Shown piece after piece: positions 52,760 through 61,606 of a stretch of 64,000 nucleotides of DNA. The stretch is from Caballeronia glebae (lineage in GTDB: Bacteria; Pseudomonadota; Gammaproteobacteria; Burkholderiales; Burkholderiaceae). The notes under the pieces were generated by a model. It did no database searches and had not been told where the DNA came from. It saw only the letters and a program-made list of their open reading frames with translations. The stretch is from contig NZ_FCOJ02000038.1 of the NCBI RefSeq assembly GCF_001545035.1, positions 1 to 64,000 of the forward strand, in the 5' to 3' direction. How positions within the stretch are numbered: the first letter of the stretch is position 1; each line of letters opens with the position of its first letter. The position numbers and the translations under genes were made by a program.

Positions 52760-54685
52760 TCATATTTCGACACGCGCGCCGAGCTCGATCACGCGATCGG
52801 CCGGTAATCGCAAATAAGCCGCGACGTTGCCCACATTGTGCAGCATGATCGCGAAGAGCCGTTCGCGCCATAAGGCCATGCCGGCGCCGGGCGTCGGCAC
52901 GACGGTCGCGCGCGACATGAAATACGAAATCGTCGCGCGATCGAACTTGAGTCCCGCTCCGCGGCACTTTTCCAGCGCGGCGGGAAGATCGACCTCGTCC
53001 TTGAAACCGTAGTTCACCGTCACCTGAAAGCAGCCGTTGCCGAGCGACTCCAGCGACACGCGGCGCGCTTCGTCGATCCACGGAACCGGCTCGGTCGCGA
53101 CCGTGAGAAAGACCGTGTGTTCGTGCAAGACGCGGTTATGCATAAGATTGTTGAGCAATGAATGCGGCACGCCGCTGGGATCGTTCGACATAAAGATCGC
53201 GGTGCCTTCCACGCGCGCCGGCGCACGCGCGAGCAGGTTCGCGAGGAAGGGCTTGAGCGGCATCGCTCCGGCGCGCACGCGTGCTTCCTGGACCATCATC
53301 TGCGCGCCGCGTCCCCACGTCGCCATGATCGTGAACATCACGAGGCCGATCGCCACCGGGAACCAGCCGCCTTCCGCAATCTTCAGGCAATTCGCCGAGA
53401 AGAACAGCGCGTCGATCACGAAGAAGAACGCCGTCGAGAAGATACACAGCGCCCAGTTGTAACGCCACGCGTAGCGGATCACGAAGAAGGTCAGCATCGT
53501 GGTGATGAGCATCGTGCCCGTGACGGCGATGCCGTATGCGGAGCCGAGCGCGGTCGACGAGCCGAAGCCGATCACGGCGGCCACCACCGCGAGCAGGAGC
53601 GTCCAGTTGATGCCCGGCACATAGATCTGCCCGATCTCTCTCGCCGATGTGTACACGACGCTCATGCGCGGCAGAAAGCCGAGTTGCATAGCCTGCTTGG
53701 TCATCGAATAGGTGCCGGAGATCACGGCCTGCGACGCGATGACCGTCGCGATGGTCGAGAGCACGACCATCGGATAGAGCATCCACGACGGAAAAAGGCG
53801 GTAGAACGGGTTTTGCAGCGCGGCGGGATCCGCGATCAGGAGCGCGCCCTGGCCGAGATAGTTGAGCGCGAGCGCGGGAAAGACGATCGCAAACCACGTG
53901 AGGCGGATCGGCCGCGAGCCGAAGTGCCCCATGTCGGCATAGAGCGCCTCGGCGCCCGTCAGCGACAGCACGACCGCGCCCAGCGCAACGAAGGCGAGCC
54001 AGCGGTGCCGCAGGCAGAATTCGAGCCCCTCAAGCGGATTGAGCGCCGCGAGAATCTGCGGCGAATCCTTGATGTTGACGAGACCCGACACGGCCAGCAC
54101 GATGAACCACAACACCATCACGGGCCCGAACACCGCGCCGATGCCCGATGTGCCGTGCTTCTGCATCACGAAGAGCGCGACCAGCGCGACGAGCGTCACG
54201 GGCACGACATAAGGTTGAAGGCCGGGCGCGGCCACTTCGAGGCCTTCGACCGCGCTCAGCACGGAAATGGCCGGCGTGATGACGCCATCGCCGTAAAAGA
54301 GCGCCGCGCCCATCACACCGACGAGCAAGAGCACGTGCTTCAGCCGCTTCTTCGATTCCACCGACGACGCCGCCAGCGCGAGCAACGCCATGATGCCGCC
54401 TTCGCCGTGATTGTTGGCGCGCAGGATCAGCGTCACGTACTTGAGCGAGACGATGATCGTGAGCGACCAGAAGATCAGCGACACGATGCCGATGACGTTC
54501 GCGGGCTGCAACGGCAGGCCAGTCGACGGATCGAACACGGTCTTGAGCGTGTAGAGCGGGCTCGTGCCGATATCGCCGTAGACGACGCCGAGCGCCGCGA
54601 GCGAAAGCCCCAGCATCGCCGGATGGCCGTGCGGTTCCGGCGCGTGGTTGTTATCGGCCGGAAAGCCGGGTGCAGTCGATCCCAT
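52760..54685 (-). CDS. kup: Low-affinity potassium uptake protein Kup
   Basis: A 641-residue transporter of the KUP/HAK/KT family: GLSLAALGVVYGDIGTSPLY at the N-terminus is the family signature, followed by about 12 helices and a cytoplasmic C-terminal domain from about residue 480 (GTAIFMSNDPSGVPHSLLNN). It ends in LPADRVIELGARVEI. It imports K+ with protons. The length is normal, and it stands alone. Confidence 0.95.
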   Translation of the reverse strand: MGSTAPGFPADNNHAPEPHGHPAMLGLSLAALGVVYGDIGTSPLYTLKTVFDPSTGLPLQPANVIGIVSLIFWSLTIIVSLKYVTLILRANNHGEGGIMALLALAASSVESKKRLKHVLLLVGVMGAALFYGDGVITPAISVLSAVEGLEVAAPGLQPYVVPVTLVALVALFVMQKHGTSGIGAVFGPVMVLWFIVLAVSGLVNIKDSPQILAALNPLEGLEFCLRHRWLAFVALGAVVLSLTGAEALYADMGHFGSRPIRLTWFAIVFPALALNYLGQGALLIADPAALQNPFYRLFPSWMLYPMVVLSTIATVIASQAVISGTYSMTKQAMQLGFLPRMSVVYTSAREIGQIYVPGINWTLLLAVVAAVIGFGSSTALGSAYGIAVTGTMLITTMLTFFVIRYAWRYNWALCIFSTAFFFVIDALFFSANCLKIAEGGWFPVAIGLVMFTIMATWGRGAQMMVQEARVRAGAMPLKPFLANLLARAPARVEGTAIFMSNDPSGVPHSLLNNLMHNRVLHEHTVFLTVATEPVPWIDEARRVSLESLGNGCFQVTVNYGFKDEVDLPAALEKCRGAGLKFDRATISYFMSRATVVPTPGAGMALWRERLFAIMLHNVGNVAAYLRLPADRVIELGARVEI

Positions 54686-54809
54686 GATTCCTCCCTGCGT
54701 TTTTCCAGGCCGCGCATTGAAGCGGCCTATTTGTCAGAGGATGAGCGTCTGCGTTGCTGTGTCGATAAAAGTATAGGAACGAAGCGCGCTTATGTGCGCG
54801 CAAGCTCTC

Positions 54810-55646
54810 TTATGCGTACTTGATCTGCGCGACCGCGCGCAGATCGTCGGCGGTAGCGGTGCCGTAGCCGAAGAACTCCAGATAAGCCGGGATCATTTCG
54901 AACAGCATGTCCGTGCCGACCTGCACGGCGCAGCCCTTGTCCTTCGCCGCGCGCAAGAGCGGCGTGTACTCCGACTTCATCACCACTTCGCCGACGAACG
55001 TGTTCGGCGCAATGCGGCCGATATCGAACGGCAACGGGTCGGTCTCCTTCATGCCGAGTGGCGTCGCGTTCACGATCACATCGAAGCCGTCGGGATCTTT
55101 CGTATCCGTTCTTACTACGAGCCTGGAATAGTGCTCGCGCAAACGCGACGCGAGCCCTTCCACCGAAGCCGTGTTCGTATCGAAGACCGCGAGTTCCGCG
55201 ACGCCCGCCGCGGCGAGCGATGCCGCGATCGGCGAGCCGACGCCGCCGCTGCCGAGCACGAGCACGCGCGCGCCCGCGAGCTTGCGGCCTTTGCGCTCGA
55301 CGCCGCGCACGAAGCCCGCGCCGTCGAACTGATCGCCGACGAGCGTGCCGTCTTCGCGCTTCAGTATCGCGTTGCACGCTCCGGCGATGCGCGCGGTCGG
55401 ACTCACTTCGTCCATCAGGCCGACGGTCGTGATCTTGTGCGGCATCGTGACGAGCGCGCCGCGGGTGTTGGTGAGTTTGAACAGATGCGGCAGGAACGCG
55501 ACGTAATCCTCGGGTTTGACGCCCATCGGCACGACGACCGCGTCGATGCCCTGTTTGTCGAACCAGGGGTTGTAGATCATCGGCGCCTTGAACGCTTCGG
55601 TCGGGTAGCCGAGGTGAGCAATCAGAGTGGTCTTGCCGCTGATCAT
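54810..55646 (-). CDS. Shikimate dehydrogenase-family protein (AroE paralogue)
   Basis: A 278-residue enzyme: GYPTEAFKAPMIYNPWFDKQ is the substrate-domain start, ALVTMPHKITTVGLMDEV holds the catalytic Lys, GACNAILKREDGTLVGDQFD the Asn and Asp, and VLVLGSGGVGSPIAASLAAA the cofactor fold. Differences from housekeeping AroE (FKAP in place of SxSxSP) suggest a catabolic paralogue of the quinate/shikimate-dehydrogenase type. The start MISGKTT at 55646 was chosen. Confidence 0.87.
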   Translation of the reverse strand: MISGKTTLIAHLGYPTEAFKAPMIYNPWFDKQGIDAVVVPMGVKPEDYVAFLPHLFKLTNTRGALVTMPHKITTVGLMDEVSPTARIAGACNAILKREDGTLVGDQFDGAGFVRGVERKGRKLAGARVLVLGSGGVGSPIAASLAAAGVAELAVFDTNTASVEGLASRLREHYSRLVVRTDTKDPDGFDVIVNATPLGMKETDPLPFDIGRIAPNTFVGEVVMKSEYTPLLRAAKDKGCAVQVGTDMLFEMIPAYLEFFGYGTATADDLRAVAQIKYA

Positions 55647-56085
55647 GGCAGCTCCTTGGGAGGATGTCGGACACGCGCGTGTTTGCGCGCGCCCGTCACC
55701 ATGATAGTGCGGGATTGGCTTCGACATGTCAGTGGGCGCGGGCCGGCGAGTGTACGCGGGCGATCCATCGGGCAGTTCGCGACCGCCGCACTCGATGTCG
55801 CGAACTACCGCTTCGTGTTCGGCCTCAGCCGGCGCAGCGGCAAACCGCCACAGACCACGCCTCTAGAATGCGGCCGGAAGCATGTCGTGACCGAATTTGT
55901 CAAATCCGCACACATATTAGGCGTCCGAAGATTGCTCAGACATTCTTCACACAGTAAATTGACTGAGTTCGTAATCCGCTCGTCGGCGTCGGTTCAGGCC
56001 CATTGCCGCCGACCCGCTTCGAACGGTTTCGAAGCCTGTTTCTCGTACAGGCCAACCGGCCTGACTTTTTTGTATGGAGCATTAC
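55647..56085. other. Intergenic region between aroE paralogue and exported protein
   Basis: 439 bases with no convincing gene. The right half is AT-richer (55880-56080) and should carry the promoter of the next gene. GGAG precedes its ATG. Confidence 0.4.
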
Positions 56086-56703
56086 ATGCAACACCGCACG
56101 TCCCGTTTCGTCCGCTTGATCACGGCCACCGCCGCTGCGAGCGTAGCCTTGCTGGCCATTCCCGCTGCCCAGGCGCAGCAATCCTCGGCCTCAGCTCAGC
56201 CTTCCAGCGCCGTTCAGGCCGTGGGCGATGCGGTCGTCGTGAACATGGTCGCGAAGATCAGCAAGATCGATCTTCAAAAAGCAACCGTCGAAATGAAAGG
56301 CCAAAACGGCAAGACCGCGACGATCGTTGTCGATCCGACCATTGCTGACATCAGCAAGCTGAAGGTGGGCGACGAAGTTCACATGCAATACCGCGCCGAG
56401 CTGCTGATGTCCGCCGACAAGGTCGATCCGAAAGACACGCACACGCGCGTGAGGGCGGACCAGGTTTCGCCCGCATCCGGCGGCGTGGTGGTGAAAACGA
56501 CCGGCGTGCAGATCGTGGCAACGATCCAGAAGATCGACCTCGCGACGCGCGAAGTAACGCTCTCGGGTCCGAATCGCATCGCCACGCTGAAGGCTTCGCC
56601 GGATGTCCAGCTCGACAAGCTCAAGGTCGGCGACAACGTCATGGCAACTTATGTCGCCGCCACGGCGATCGAAGTGACCCGCAACGGCAAGGTCGTGAAG
56701 TAA
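56086..56703 (+). CDS. Exported protein with two tandem beta repeats
   Basis: A 205-residue protein with a Sec signal peptide (cleavage after PAAQAQ, about residue 31). Two similar modules follow: VAKISKIDLQKATVEMKGQN...DISKLKVGDEV and VATIQKIDLATREVTLSGPN...QLDKLKVGDNV, each about 55-60 residues. They resemble DUF5666-like OB or beta-barrel repeats. It is probably periplasmic. The start at 56086 was preferred over 56074 because GGAG lies between them. Confidence 0.8.
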   Translation: MQHRTSRFVRLITATAAASVALLAIPAAQAQQSSASAQPSSAVQAVGDAVVVNMVAKISKIDLQKATVEMKGQNGKTATIVVDPTIADISKLKVGDEVHMQYRAELLMSADKVDPKDTHTRVRADQVSPASGGVVVKTTGVQIVATIQKIDLATREVTLSGPNRIATLKASPDVQLDKLKVGDNVMATYVAATAIEVTRNGKVVK

Positions 56704-57030
56704 GTCACGCGGCTTGATGGCTGGGTGTCGAGGAGAATCCGTGTTGAACGGCCTAACTCGGCACCCAGCCCTATTGGATCGCTGTCATCGCCTTCATGCG
56801 CCTCACGTGGTCATTTCAGCAAACTTAATACGTGGTCCGCTTCATTAGTGCGCCGCGGCCGTATAACGACTCCCTCCGACGCCTCCAGTTTCGCTTTCAA
56901 AAATAAGTGCTCCGGCATTTGCGTCACGCTAATACATTGATGTTCAGGAAGATGAAAGAAAATTCATTGACCGCAATTCCCGCGTTGTAAAACCGGCTGA
57001 TGAAGGCCGACTAAAAAGAGAAGGCAAATA
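56704..57030. other. Intergenic region, GC falling
   Basis: 327 bases with no gene. GC content drops toward 57000. AAAGAGAAGG precedes the next ATG. Confidence 0.4.
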
Positions 57031-57813
57031 ATGCGAATTTTTGTAAAACTGACGCTTATTGCTGCAGTTGCGAGCGCATTAAGCTCTGTCGGAGCTAGTG
57101 TCGTAGCGGCAGAAAAAGTGGCAGCGCAGAAACCGGACGCCCGCGCGATGGATGCGCTCGTCAAGATGAGCGCTTACATGCAAACCGTAAAACAGTTTGT
57201 TGTCGATGTCGATTCAACGACAGATCAGATCATGGTGGACGGCGCAACGACGCAACTGGTTCAGTCGTCGCACGACACGAAGCTGACCGTGCGTCGTCCC
57301 GACCATCTCAAGGCCGATATTTCCAGCAGCGCGTCCGATTCCAGTCGCCATGTATTCTTCGACGGCAAGCACTTCACGCTAATTACGGAACCGCGTAATT
57401 TTTATGCGACGGTCGACGCACCGGCGACCATAAAAGACCTGATGAGCGACCTTGAAACCAAGTATGGAATCGATTTGCCGCTCAGCGATATTTTCACGTT
57501 GGGTGCGAATCCGGAAGACATGAAACGTGTGATCTCCGCCGCGTATATTGGCGATGAGGTTCTGAACGGCGATACCTGCTCGCATTATGCCTATCACGAA
57601 AGCGCCGTTGACTGGCAGCTCTGGATCAAGAAAGGCGATCAGCCGCTTCCGTGCAAATTGAATATCGTGACGTTGGCGGAAAAGGAGCGGCCGCAATATA
57701 CAGCCGTTTATCGATGGAATATCAATCCTGAAATCGACCAGAAAACATTTGAGTTTTCGGCTCCGAAAAATGCCCGTCAAATCGAGTTTGTGCAAGTCAA
57801 CGGCGCCCACTAG
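57031..57813 (+). CDS. Exported DUF2092 (LolA-like) protein
   Basis: A 260-residue protein with a signal peptide (cleavage near VVAAE, residue 28). ARAMDALVKMSAYMQTVKQF and HVFFDGKHFTLITEPRNFYA match DUF2092, a family with a LolA/LppX-like half-barrel that may carry lipids. It is visibly lower in GC than its neighbours. It is followed 21 bp later by the Asn-rich protein gene, probably in one operon. Confidence 0.85.
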   Translation: MRIFVKLTLIAAVASALSSVGASVVAAEKVAAQKPDARAMDALVKMSAYMQTVKQFVVDVDSTTDQIMVDGATTQLVQSSHDTKLTVRRPDHLKADISSSASDSSRHVFFDGKHFTLITEPRNFYATVDAPATIKDLMSDLETKYGIDLPLSDIFTLGANPEDMKRVISAAYIGDEVLNGDTCSHYAYHESAVDWQLWIKKGDQPLPCKLNIVTLAEKERPQYTAVYRWNINPEIDQKTFEFSAPKNARQIEFVQVNGAH

Positions 57814-57834
57814 GGTTCAAGTGCAGAGATCATC

Positions 57835-58398
57835 ATGAACGCGAAGAAATTGTCGACGAAGGTAATCGTGGCGCTGTTAGCTGTCGGAATCGCTTCAGCA
57901 GCGAGCGCCTTTGAGTTTCGTGGGGGCGCTCGCACGTCCGTGAACGGTGGTAACTGGCGCGGCGGGGCCAACCAGGCGAACGTCGCGGCCCGGCAAAGCG
58001 CCTATCAGGCGAATGTCGAGACCCGGCAATCCAACCGTACTGAACGTGAAGGCAATCGCCAGAATGGCGTTCAGCAAGTGAGTTCCAATCGGAACAATAC
58101 AGCGCAGAACATCAGCAATAACCGTACTAATGTTGTGAACAACTACAACAACAATAATCACGGTTGTTGTTACAACAACGGAGGCTGGTACGACGATCAC
58201 CCGGTCGCGACAGCCGCCGCCGTAACCGCAACGGTAGTCGCGACGGCTGCCATAGTGGGGTCCATCGTCCACACGCTGCCGCCCAGTTGCGCCCCGGTTA
58301 TGGTAAATGGCGCAACGTACCAGCAGTGCGGCTCGACATGGTATCAGCCGCAGTACTACGGTACGTCCGTGCAATACGTGGTGGTAAATGCACCGTAA
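57835..58398 (+). CDS. Exported Asn/Arg-rich low-complexity protein
   Basis: A 187-residue protein with a signal peptide (cleavage after ASAF, about residue 26). Residues 35-110 are rich in Asn, Gln and Arg (SNRNNTAQNISNNRTNVVNN), followed by CCYNNGGWYDD, a hydrophobic segment (about 122-145, VATAAAVTATVVATAAIVGS), and a C-terminal part with paired Cys (SCAPV, QQCGS) and Tyr-rich YQPQYYGTSVQYVVV. Similar proteins occur behind DUF2092 genes. The function is unknown; a surface or membrane-associated role is possible. Confidence 0.75.
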   Translation: MNAKKLSTKVIVALLAVGIASAASAFEFRGGARTSVNGGNWRGGANQANVAARQSAYQANVETRQSNRTEREGNRQNGVQQVSSNRNNTAQNISNNRTNVVNNYNNNNHGCCYNNGGWYDDHPVATAAAVTATVVATAAIVGSIVHTLPPSCAPVMVNGATYQQCGSTWYQPQYYGTSVQYVVVNAP

Positions 58399-58450
58399 GC
58401 CGGGCCTGAATCATTTCAGTCGCTCTGTTCTTTAGCAATTGACCACGTTC

Positions 58451-58477
58451 GCGCCGCGCACATTTTTAGCGCGGCGC
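58451..58477. terminator. Perfect hairpin at the anti-sigma stop
   Basis: A 9-bp stem GCGCCGCGC/GCGCGGCGC (58451-58459 with 58469-58477) around ACATTTTTA. The anti-sigma TAA stop lies in the loop. No U-run follows on either strand, so it may be a bidirectional stalling hairpin rather than a classic terminator. Confidence 0.45.
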
Positions 58478-59206
58478 GCCGGTTTCGATTGCATGCGCGA
58501 ACTGACGCAGCACCGCACCCGAGGCGTCGGTGACGGCCCAGAACGTCATGCCGTCGTGATTCCAGCGCGCGAGCGCGTAGCCATCGTCGGATTGCGTGAC
58601 GACCGGAGCGAACTCTTTGTCGCTGGCATCGCTCTTCACGTCGCCCTTGCGCTCCGGAAACACGTACACGTCAATCGGATGTTTCAGGTAGCGATACACG
58701 ACGACCGCCACCGGCCGATGATCGATGTAATCCAGCCGTCCGCCGACGAGCGCGAAGCCCGGTCCCGCCGGATCGATCACTGGCGGCGCATAGTCTATAC
58801 GGCCGTTGAACCACGGCTTCACCGTGTGCTTGTCGCTGGATAACACGTCGATCGGACGATCCGACATCAGCGCGCGCACGTGGCTCGACACGATCTCCTG
58901 CGCGATCGGCGAACCCGTCGATACCGACGAGACGAGCGGCAGCGCCTGGAACCATAGCATCGTGCCGAGCACGAGCGCGCTGAGCGTCGCGCCCGCGAAC
59001 GCGCCGCCAAAGAACGGCCACGGCGCCGCAAACGGATTGCGCGAACCGCGCTTCGCTGGACGCGCCGGCTCGCGCCTGCGCGCCTCCTCTTCGGCCTGAG
59101 CCCGCACGCGCGCCAGCACCTGTGCGCGCAGATGCACCGGCGCGCGCTGATACAGCGAACCATCGGTGAGCCTCGTATCGAGCGAGGCGGTGTCGTTATT
59201 TTCCAT
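58466..59206 (-). CDS. Membrane anti-sigma factor
   Basis: A 246-residue protein: cytoplasmic part to about residue 65, one transmembrane segment (FFGGAFAGATLSALVLGTML, 66-85), then a periplasmic domain (HTVKPWFNGRIDYAPP, GFALVGGRLDYIDHRPVAVV) that is typical of anti-sigma factors paired with RpoE-like ECF sigma factors in Burkholderia. The usual N-terminal helix with a zinc or HAYVDG motif is not seen, so the sigma-binding part may be reduced. It overlaps the sigma gene by 11 bp. Confidence 0.8.
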   Translation of the reverse strand: MENNDTASLDTRLTDGSLYQRAPVHLRAQVLARVRAQAEEEARRREPARPAKRGSRNPFAAPWPFFGGAFAGATLSALVLGTMLWFQALPLVSSVSTGSPIAQEIVSSHVRALMSDRPIDVLSSDKHTVKPWFNGRIDYAPPVIDPAGPGFALVGGRLDYIDHRPVAVVVYRYLKHPIDVYVFPERKGDVKSDASDKEFAPVVTQSDDGYALARWNHDGMTFWAVTDASGAVLRQFAHAIETGAPR

Positions 59207-59867
59207 TTCCCGACTCCTCTGTATGACCCGGTCCCGCGCGGCGCACGAGACGCACGCTCGGCTTGTCCTGCCCGCCCTGCGCTGCGCGCACCGCCCCCGC
59301 CAGCATCTTGCGGCCGCGCGCGAGCCGCGACATCACCGTGCCGATCGGCACGCCGGTCACGGATGCGACTTCCTTGTAGCTCATGTCTTCCAGCTCACGT
59401 AACACCAGCACCTCGCGAAAGGCGATCGGCAGCGCCTCCAGCGCGCGATGCACCAGATGGATTTCGTCGCGGCGCACGGCAAGCGTCTCCGGGTCGGCCG
59501 CGCCTTCCTCCGACCAGCCCGGCAAGGCTTCGTCGCCGCCCAGTTCCTCGTCGTAGGGCGTCGCGTCCGCGAGTTGCACGCGCCGCCGCCATTCCGTGAA
59601 CCAGGTATTGCGCACGATCGCGAGCAACCACGCACGCGCGTTCGCCTCCTCGCCGCCCTCGAATCCGCCGAAGAAGCGGAACGCGCGCAGATACGCTTCC
59701 TGCACGACATCGTCGGCGTCGTTCGCGCTGCCCGACAGCCAGCGCGCGAGGTTGTACGCGGCGTCCAGATGCGGCATCACCGTCGCCTCGAAGCGCGCGT
59801 GCGCCGCCTCGGCATCCGCCTGGCCGCGGCGCCCGGACTTGTCTTCTTTCGACCTGCTTGGCCACAT
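59196..59867 (-). CDS. ECF RNA polymerase sigma factor
   Basis: A 223-residue sigma-70 family protein of ECF type: region 2 (AAYNLARWLSGSANDADDVV, QEAYLRAFRFFGG) and region 4 (LPIAFREVLVLRELEDMSYK, VPIGTVMSRLARGRKML). The start MWPSRSKEDK at 59867 has GGAG upstream. Its gene is cotranscribed with the anti-sigma factor and divergent from the metallophosphoesterase-cupredoxin pair, which it may control. Confidence 0.9.
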   Translation of the reverse strand: MWPSRSKEDKSGRRGQADAEAAHARFEATVMPHLDAAYNLARWLSGSANDADDVVQEAYLRAFRFFGGFEGGEEANARAWLLAIVRNTWFTEWRRRVQLADATPYDEELGGDEALPGWSEEGAADPETLAVRRDEIHLVHRALEALPIAFREVLVLRELEDMSYKEVASVTGVPIGTVMSRLARGRKMLAGAVRAAQGGQDKPSVRLVRRAGPGHTEESGNGK

Positions 59868-60173
59868 CGCGCGGGTCTCCTTTAGACAACCACGTTCGGA
59901 AAACTTCGTTCGGGCGCGGCCGGCATCGCTTTTCCGCACCTTCCTCTCCGTTACTCCTCACCCGGGCGCTTTATTCCCGTTTGCAGCATCGACTCAAAAA
60001 AATATAGCGGGAATATCCCGGCGCATTCGCCGGTTCGATGAACGGATGCCAACGCGATCCCGCTCGCCGCAGCGGACATCGCCGGCCTCGCGCCCACGCA
60101 TCGAGCCGCCGTGGGCGCGACTTCACCGATTCGAACGACAAGAAACGCGGCCGCCATCATCAAAGGAACCATC
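59868..60173. promoter_or_regulatory. Divergent sigma/metallophosphoesterase control region
   Basis: 306 bases. The palindrome CGGGA-ATA-TCCCG lies at 60008-60020 next to an A-tract. It may be an ECF promoter element or repressor site. AAAGGAACC precedes the metallophosphoesterase ATG. Confidence 0.4.
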
Positions 60174-61163
60174 ATGAAACCCGACCCGAGCGCACTTGCG
60201 CCCACGCAGGAACGCGACGAACTCGACGAGCACGGCAAGCGCCGCCGCACCGCACTTTCGTGCATGGCCTGGGCCGGCGCCGGCGTCATCTGGACCGTGA
60301 GCGGCGGCGTGCCCGTTTCCCGCCTGATCTCGTCGGCGGAGGCCGCCGAGAAAACCAGTTCGTTCAGTTTCGTGCAGATCAGCGACAGTCACATCGGCTT
60401 CAACAAGGACCCGAACACCGAGCCGACGAGCACGCTCGAAGAAGCCATCAACCGCGTGAGCGCGATGGACAAACGCCCCGCCTTCATGATCCACACGGGC
60501 GACATCACGCATATGTCGAAGCCCGCGCAGTTCGATACGGCGACGCAGATCATCAACCGTGCCGGCATGGACGTGCATTACGTGCCGGGCGAGCACGACG
60601 TGCTGGTCGAAGACGGCAATCCGTTCTTCGATCTCTTCTCCGGGCAGTATGGCCAAGGCAGCAACCGCCACTGGTACAGCTTCGATCAGGGCGGCGTGCA
60701 CTTCATCGGCCTGACCAACGTGATCGATCTGAAGGGCGGCGGCCTCGGCTTTCTCGGCGATGCCCAACTCGCGTGGCTCAAGGCCGATCTGCAGGCCAAA
60801 TCGAGCAGCACGCCGATCGTCGTGTTCGCGCATATTCCGCTGTGGGCGCTGTATCCGCAATGGGGCTGGGGCACCGACGACAGCGCGCAGGCCCTCGCGC
60901 TCCTGAAACGCTTCGGCTCGGTGACGGTGTTGAACGGCCACGTGCATCAGGTGGCGCAGAAAGTGGAGGGAGAGATGCGCTTTTATTCGGCGAGGTCGAC
61001 CGCGTTTCCGCAGCCCGCGCCCGGCGCGCCGTCGGGTCCCGGTCCGATGAAAGTGCCGGCGGAACAGTTGCGCACGATGCTCGGCCTGCGTGAAGTCACG
61101 CATATCGCGGGACGCGGGCAGCTTGCCATCACCGATACATCGCTCGCGGGAGTGCAGTCATGA
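60174..61163 (+). CDS. Exported calcineurin-like metallophosphoesterase
   Basis: A 329-residue protein with an Arg-rich, Tat-like leader (KRRRTALSCMAWAGAGVIWT, about residues 22-41). Metal motifs: D in QISDSH, HTGDITH, GEHD, FAHIPL and NGHVHQ, which together form the dinuclear centre. It probably hydrolyses a phosphoester in the periplasm; the substrate is unknown. Its stop overlaps the cupredoxin start (ATGA). Confidence 0.88.
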   Translation: MKPDPSALAPTQERDELDEHGKRRRTALSCMAWAGAGVIWTVSGGVPVSRLISSAEAAEKTSSFSFVQISDSHIGFNKDPNTEPTSTLEEAINRVSAMDKRPAFMIHTGDITHMSKPAQFDTATQIINRAGMDVHYVPGEHDVLVEDGNPFFDLFSGQYGQGSNRHWYSFDQGGVHFIGLTNVIDLKGGGLGFLGDAQLAWLKADLQAKSSSTPIVVFAHIPLWALYPQWGWGTDDSAQALALLKRFGSVTVLNGHVHQVAQKVEGEMRFYSARSTAFPQPAPGAPSGPGPMKVPAEQLRTMLGLREVTHIAGRGQLAITDTSLAGVQS

Positions 61164-61573
61164 TGGCATCGACGATCGCGAATTACGTTTCGCCCGCCAA
61201 TCTGCGCCCGCTCGCCGCGAAGTTTCTACGCAAGGCCGCCTTCGCGCTCGTCGTGAAGGGCGTGATCAGCGCCGCGATTCCCTCGGCCTGCGCCGAGCAG
61301 CCCGCGCAACAGGTCGCGGTGGCGAACGCGCCGACCATCTCCATCGACAACTTCGCGTTCAGCCAGTCGGCGATCACGGTGCCGGCCGGCACGAAAGTGA
61401 CGTGGGTGAATCACGACGACATGCTGCACACCGTCACCGATGAAGCAAAGACCTTCAAGTCCGATCCGCTCGATAGCGGCGAGAGCTTCTCGCATGTGTT
61501 CGACAAGGCGGGCACGTACAAGTATTTCTGTTCGCTGCATCCGCACATGACGGGCACGATCGTCGTGCAATGA
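61160..61573 (+). CDS. Exported type I copper protein (plastocyanin/amicyanin-like)
   Basis: A 137-residue cupredoxin with an N-terminal leader to about residue 45 (IPSACAE). Copper ligands are H90 (NHDDMLHTV) and C124, H127, M130 (FCSLHPHM). The spacing C-x2-H-x2-M is that of amicyanin/pseudoazurin-like short-loop cupredoxins. It is a periplasmic electron carrier. It is coupled to the metallophosphoesterase. An electron-acceptor role for the amine dehydrogenase is possible in principle but not supported by position. Confidence 0.9.
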   Translation: MMASTIANYVSPANLRPLAAKFLRKAAFALVVKGVISAAIPSACAEQPAQQVAVANAPTISIDNFAFSQSAITVPAGTKVTWVNHDDMLHTVTDEAKTFKSDPLDSGESFSHVFDKAGTYKYFCSLHPHMTGTIVVQ

Positions 61574-61606
61574 GCTTCGCCCGGCGAGGCGCGGGCGGCT
61601 GTGCCG

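Noticed and set aside
58466..58477. Classic terminator at the anti-sigma stop
   Set aside because: The stem is perfect, but the stop codon is inside the loop and no T-run follows; kept only as a low-confidence hairpin.
61160..61573. Cupredoxin as the dedicated acceptor of the amine dehydrogenase
   Set aside because: It is 53 kb away, coupled to a phosphoesterase, and two cytochromes lie inside the aau operon; no sequence link supports the role.
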